DNA from: Paraurantiacibacter namhicola
GTDB taxonomy: Bacteria; Pseudomonadota; Alphaproteobacteria; Sphingomonadales; Sphingomonadaceae
Direction: 5' to 3'
Assembly: GCF_001687545.1 (NCBI RefSeq)
Contig: NZ_CP016545.1
Coordinates: forward strand, 1,969,001 to 2,033,000
Length of the DNA: 64,000 nucleotides
The position numbers were made by a program, and so were the translations under genes. Within the stretch, counting starts at the first letter, position 1, and the number at the start of each line of letters is the position of its first letter. The notes below the pieces were generated by a model that worked only from the letters and a program-made list of their open reading frames with translations, was not told the origin of the DNA and made no database searches. Shown in pieces: positions 61,902-64,000 of this stretch.

Positions 61902-61941
61902 CTTTTCTTGAACTTAGCAACGCCTTGCAGGTGATCCGCCG

Positions 61942-63276
61942 ATGACCGCTGCCGCCGCCCAACCCGGCCGGGTCGATCCGCGCATCATCTGGACAATTGC
62001 CCTGCCCGCCATGGTCACCAATGTCGCCACCGCGCTGATTGGTCTTGGTGATATGTGGATTGTGGGGCGGCTGGGCGATGCCGCGGCGCAGGGCGCGGTC
62101 GACGTGGGCGCGCGGCTGTTCGCGGTTCTCTTCACCGTCATGAATTTCCTGAAGACCGGGACCACCGGGCTGGTCGCGCAGGCCGGCACGCGCGAAGGCG
62201 CGCAGGCTCAGGCGGACGTGCTGTTTCGCGGGCTGGTCGTAGGATCGGTTATCGCGGGCCTGCTGCTGCTGGCCAAGCCGCTGCTGCTGCCTGCCGCGCT
62301 GGATGCGCTGGGCGCACGGGGCGAGGTGCTGGAGGCAGCGCGTATCTATGCCGATATCCGCTACTGGACCGCGCCCGCCGTGATGGCGAACCTGGCGCTG
62401 GTGGGATACCTTGTCGGCCAGCGGCGGATGATGGCCGTGCTGTGGTTCGAGATCGCTTACAACATCGCCAATGTGGGCCTCGGCCTGTGGTTCGTGCTGG
62501 GCCTGGATTTCGGGATCGCCGGGGTCGGCTGGTCCAGCTTCATCGCCGAATATGCAAAACTGCTGGTGGTGGGCGCGATCGTGCTGCGCGGCGAGACATT
62601 GCGCGGCCTGCTGGCAGCGGCGGCGGAGCGGGCGAATTTCGGCTGGCGCAGGCTCAGCCCCTTCCTCGCCGTCAACCGCAACCTGTTCCTGCGCACCCTG
62701 ATCCTGGTGGTAGCGCTGGCCGCCCTCACCCGCCTCAGTGCGGAACGCGGCGCGGCCGTGCTGGCGGCCAATGGCATCCTTTACCAGATGTTCGTTTTCA
62801 CCGCGCTGCTGCTCGACGGGTTTGAGAATGCGGCGCAAGTGCTGAACGGCGAACGGCTGGGCGCGCGCGACCGCGATGGCTTCACCGCCCATATCCGCGC
62901 GATATTGCTGCGCGGCCTGATGGCGGCCGCGCTAGTGTCGCTCGCCTTCGTGCTGCTGGCAGATCCGGTGCTGGCGAGCTTCGCTGCGACAGACGCCGTG
63001 CGCGAGGCGGCGCAGGCGCAGGCGTATTGGCTGTTCATCATTCCCTTTGCGGGAGTCGCCGGCTTCGTATTTGATGGCGTGTTCGTGGGCGCGAGCTGGA
63101 CGCGGCAACTGCTTGCAACCATGGCCGTCGCGGCGCTGGTCTATGTGGCCGCACTTTGGCTGACATGGCCAATGGGCAATGCCGGGCTGTGGCTGTCTTT
63201 CACGGTCTTCCTGGTCGCGCGCGCATTGGCTCAGGCCGCCCTCATACCGCGGCTGATCGCCCGGGAATTCACCTGA
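61942..63276 (+). CDS. MATE family efflux transporter
   Basis: The 444-residue inner-membrane protein has 12 hydrophobic segments in two related halves, as in MATE (DinF-like) exporters driven by Na+ or H+. The N-terminus IIWTIALPAMVTNVATALIGLGDMWIVG and GVGWSSFIAEYAKLL are typical. The substrate is unknown. It begins 40 bp after tRNA-Pro. Confidence 0.93.
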   Translation: MTAAAAQPGRVDPRIIWTIALPAMVTNVATALIGLGDMWIVGRLGDAAAQGAVDVGARLFAVLFTVMNFLKTGTTGLVAQAGTREGAQAQADVLFRGLVVGSVIAGLLLLAKPLLLPAALDALGARGEVLEAARIYADIRYWTAPAVMANLALVGYLVGQRRMMAVLWFEIAYNIANVGLGLWFVLGLDFGIAGVGWSSFIAEYAKLLVVGAIVLRGETLRGLLAAAAERANFGWRRLSPFLAVNRNLFLRTLILVVALAALTRLSAERGAAVLAANGILYQMFVFTALLLDGFENAAQVLNGERLGARDRDGFTAHIRAILLRGLMAAALVSLAFVLLADPVLASFAATDAVREAAQAQAYWLFIIPFAGVAGFVFDGVFVGASWTRQLLATMAVAALVYVAALWLTWPMGNAGLWLSFTVFLVARALAQAALIPRLIAREFT

Positions 63277-63340
63277 CACCGCGACATTTCGTTACAGCCG
63301 GTTACTTGTCATTCAGGCTTCGCGCGGCAGGATGGCGGCC

Positions 63341-64000
63341 ATGTCGGATATAACCATCGCCTGGAACCGTTTCGGCCTCGGAGCCCGCGCCGGGGAACGC
63401 CCGCCGCCAGACCTTCGCGGCTGGCTGCTTGACCAGCTGGACCGGTTCGATCCGCGCCCTGCCCCCATCGCTGCCCTGCCCGGCACGGCAGAGAGCGTCG
63501 CGGGCCTGACGGAATTCCTCTCCAATCGTCGCCGCGCGCGGCAGATGGGGGACGAGGACCCGGCGGACAAACCCAATGATGTTCAGCGCCAGGACCTGCG
63601 CGGCATGCTGCTCGGCAGCGTAACGGCGCGCGGTCTGGTCGCGGTTCGCACGGACGCCCCCTTCCCGGAAAGGCTGGTGCATTTCTGGGCCAATCACTTC
63701 ACCGTCTCCATCGCCAAGCGGCAGACGACCGCGCTGGTCGGTCCGCATGAATTCGAGGCGATAAGGCCCAATATCATGGGCAATTTTCGTCACCTGTTGC
63801 GCGCGGCCGTGCTGCATCCGGCCATGCTCGCCTATCTCGACCAGTCCAATTCCACCGGTCCCAGCAGCCAGCTGGCGCAGCGCGCCGGGCGGCGGAACCG
63901 CGAACTTGGCCTGAACGAAAACCTCGCCCGCGAGATCATGGAGCTGCACACGCTGGGCGTGAATGGCGGCTATTCGCAGGAGGATGTGACCGAATTCGCC
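63341..64000 (+). CDS. DUF1800 family protein (3' end outside window)
   Basis: The frame opens at the ATG 63341 (MSDITIAWNRFGLGARAGE) and stays open to the end of the window (220 residues), so the stop lies beyond. WNRFGLGARAG, LVHFWANHFTVSIAK and ENLAREIMELHTLGVNGGYSQEDV match DUF1800 proteins. Such genes often precede a DUF1501 gene; that cannot be seen here. The function is unknown. Confidence 0.92.
   Translation, partial: MSDITIAWNRFGLGARAGERPPPDLRGWLLDQLDRFDPRPAPIAALPGTAESVAGLTEFLSNRRRARQMGDEDPADKPNDVQRQDLRGMLLGSVTARGLVAVRTDAPFPERLVHFWANHFTVSIAKRQTTALVGPHEFEAIRPNIMGNFRHLLRAAVLHPAMLAYLDQSNSTGPSSQLAQRAGRRNRELGLNENLAREIMELHTLGVNGGYSQEDVTEFA

Overview
The window is a gene-dense, high-GC chromosomal segment from an alphaproteobacterium, most likely an Erythrobacteraceae member (order Sphingomonadales). 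Supporting signs are protein character throughout, the conserved rpsB-tsf-pyrH-frr-uppS-cdsA-dxr-rseP-bamA-skp-fabZ cluster lacking lpxD and lpxA (sphingomonads use glycosphingolipids instead of LPS), a LOV histidine kinase of the Erythrobacter type, and dispersed 24-bp repeats that translate to LRQAQDER or STGSGR peptides. No prophage, insertion sequence, CRISPR array or rRNA operon was found. The content is mostly housekeeping genes with short accessory stretches.

Layout. 1-1353: 3' part of a GGDEF-EAL protein. 1413-5101: dapF-mtaB-ftsY, overlapping and co-oriented, then a REP pair and yciB. 5114-8220 (minus): Kup potassium transporter and a Leu/Val/Phe dehydrogenase, followed by tRNA-His. 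8531-9861: a 2OG-Fe(II) oxygenase overlapping a GFA-family gene, then convergent rpmE. 9965-22826 (minus): envelope, phospholipid, isoprenoid and translation cluster fabZ to rpsB, interrupted by a divergent metallophosphoesterase and a DUF1036 gene. 23188-27384: small membrane ORF, pssA-psd, tRNA-Tyr, RlmB-like methyltransferase, lipoprotein, HU. 27642-33340 (minus): lon, SRPBCC protein, ybaB-dnaX and the SRP RNA. 33395-37468 (minus): NDUFS4-like subunit, hrpB (carrying REP sequence in frame) and polyprenyl diphosphate synthase.

37573-43732: chorismate mutase, a LOV-HWE histidine kinase with an overlapping single-domain response regulator, an Arg-rich repeat lipoprotein, a PepSY/response regulator/histidine kinase operon and a SIMPL protein. 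43851-50349: ABC-F ATPase, a DUF4199 and membrane LuxR pair, SnoaL-like protein, CDP-alcohol phosphatidyltransferase, DUF6456 protein divergent from an XRE regulator, and a glycosyltransferase. 50371-53308 (minus): yajC-secD-secF. 53501-56705: tRNA-Pro(GGG), a GTA-type holin-like protein, and aroQ-accB-accC with a striking hairpin over the aroQ ribosome-binding site. 56750-64000: DUF3616 protein, small membrane protein with Lrp/AsnC regulator, a degenerate histidine kinase next to a WalW-type deacetylase, tRNA-CAT and tRNA-Pro(TGG), MATE exporter, and the start of a DUF1800 gene.

The least ordinary items are the LOV kinase pair with its palindromic promoter region, the in-frame REP insertions in hrpB, the aroQ leader hairpin, the degenerate kinase at 58913-60604, and lower-GC patches inside rseP and cdsA. 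All family calls come from reading sequence motifs; no database search was run.
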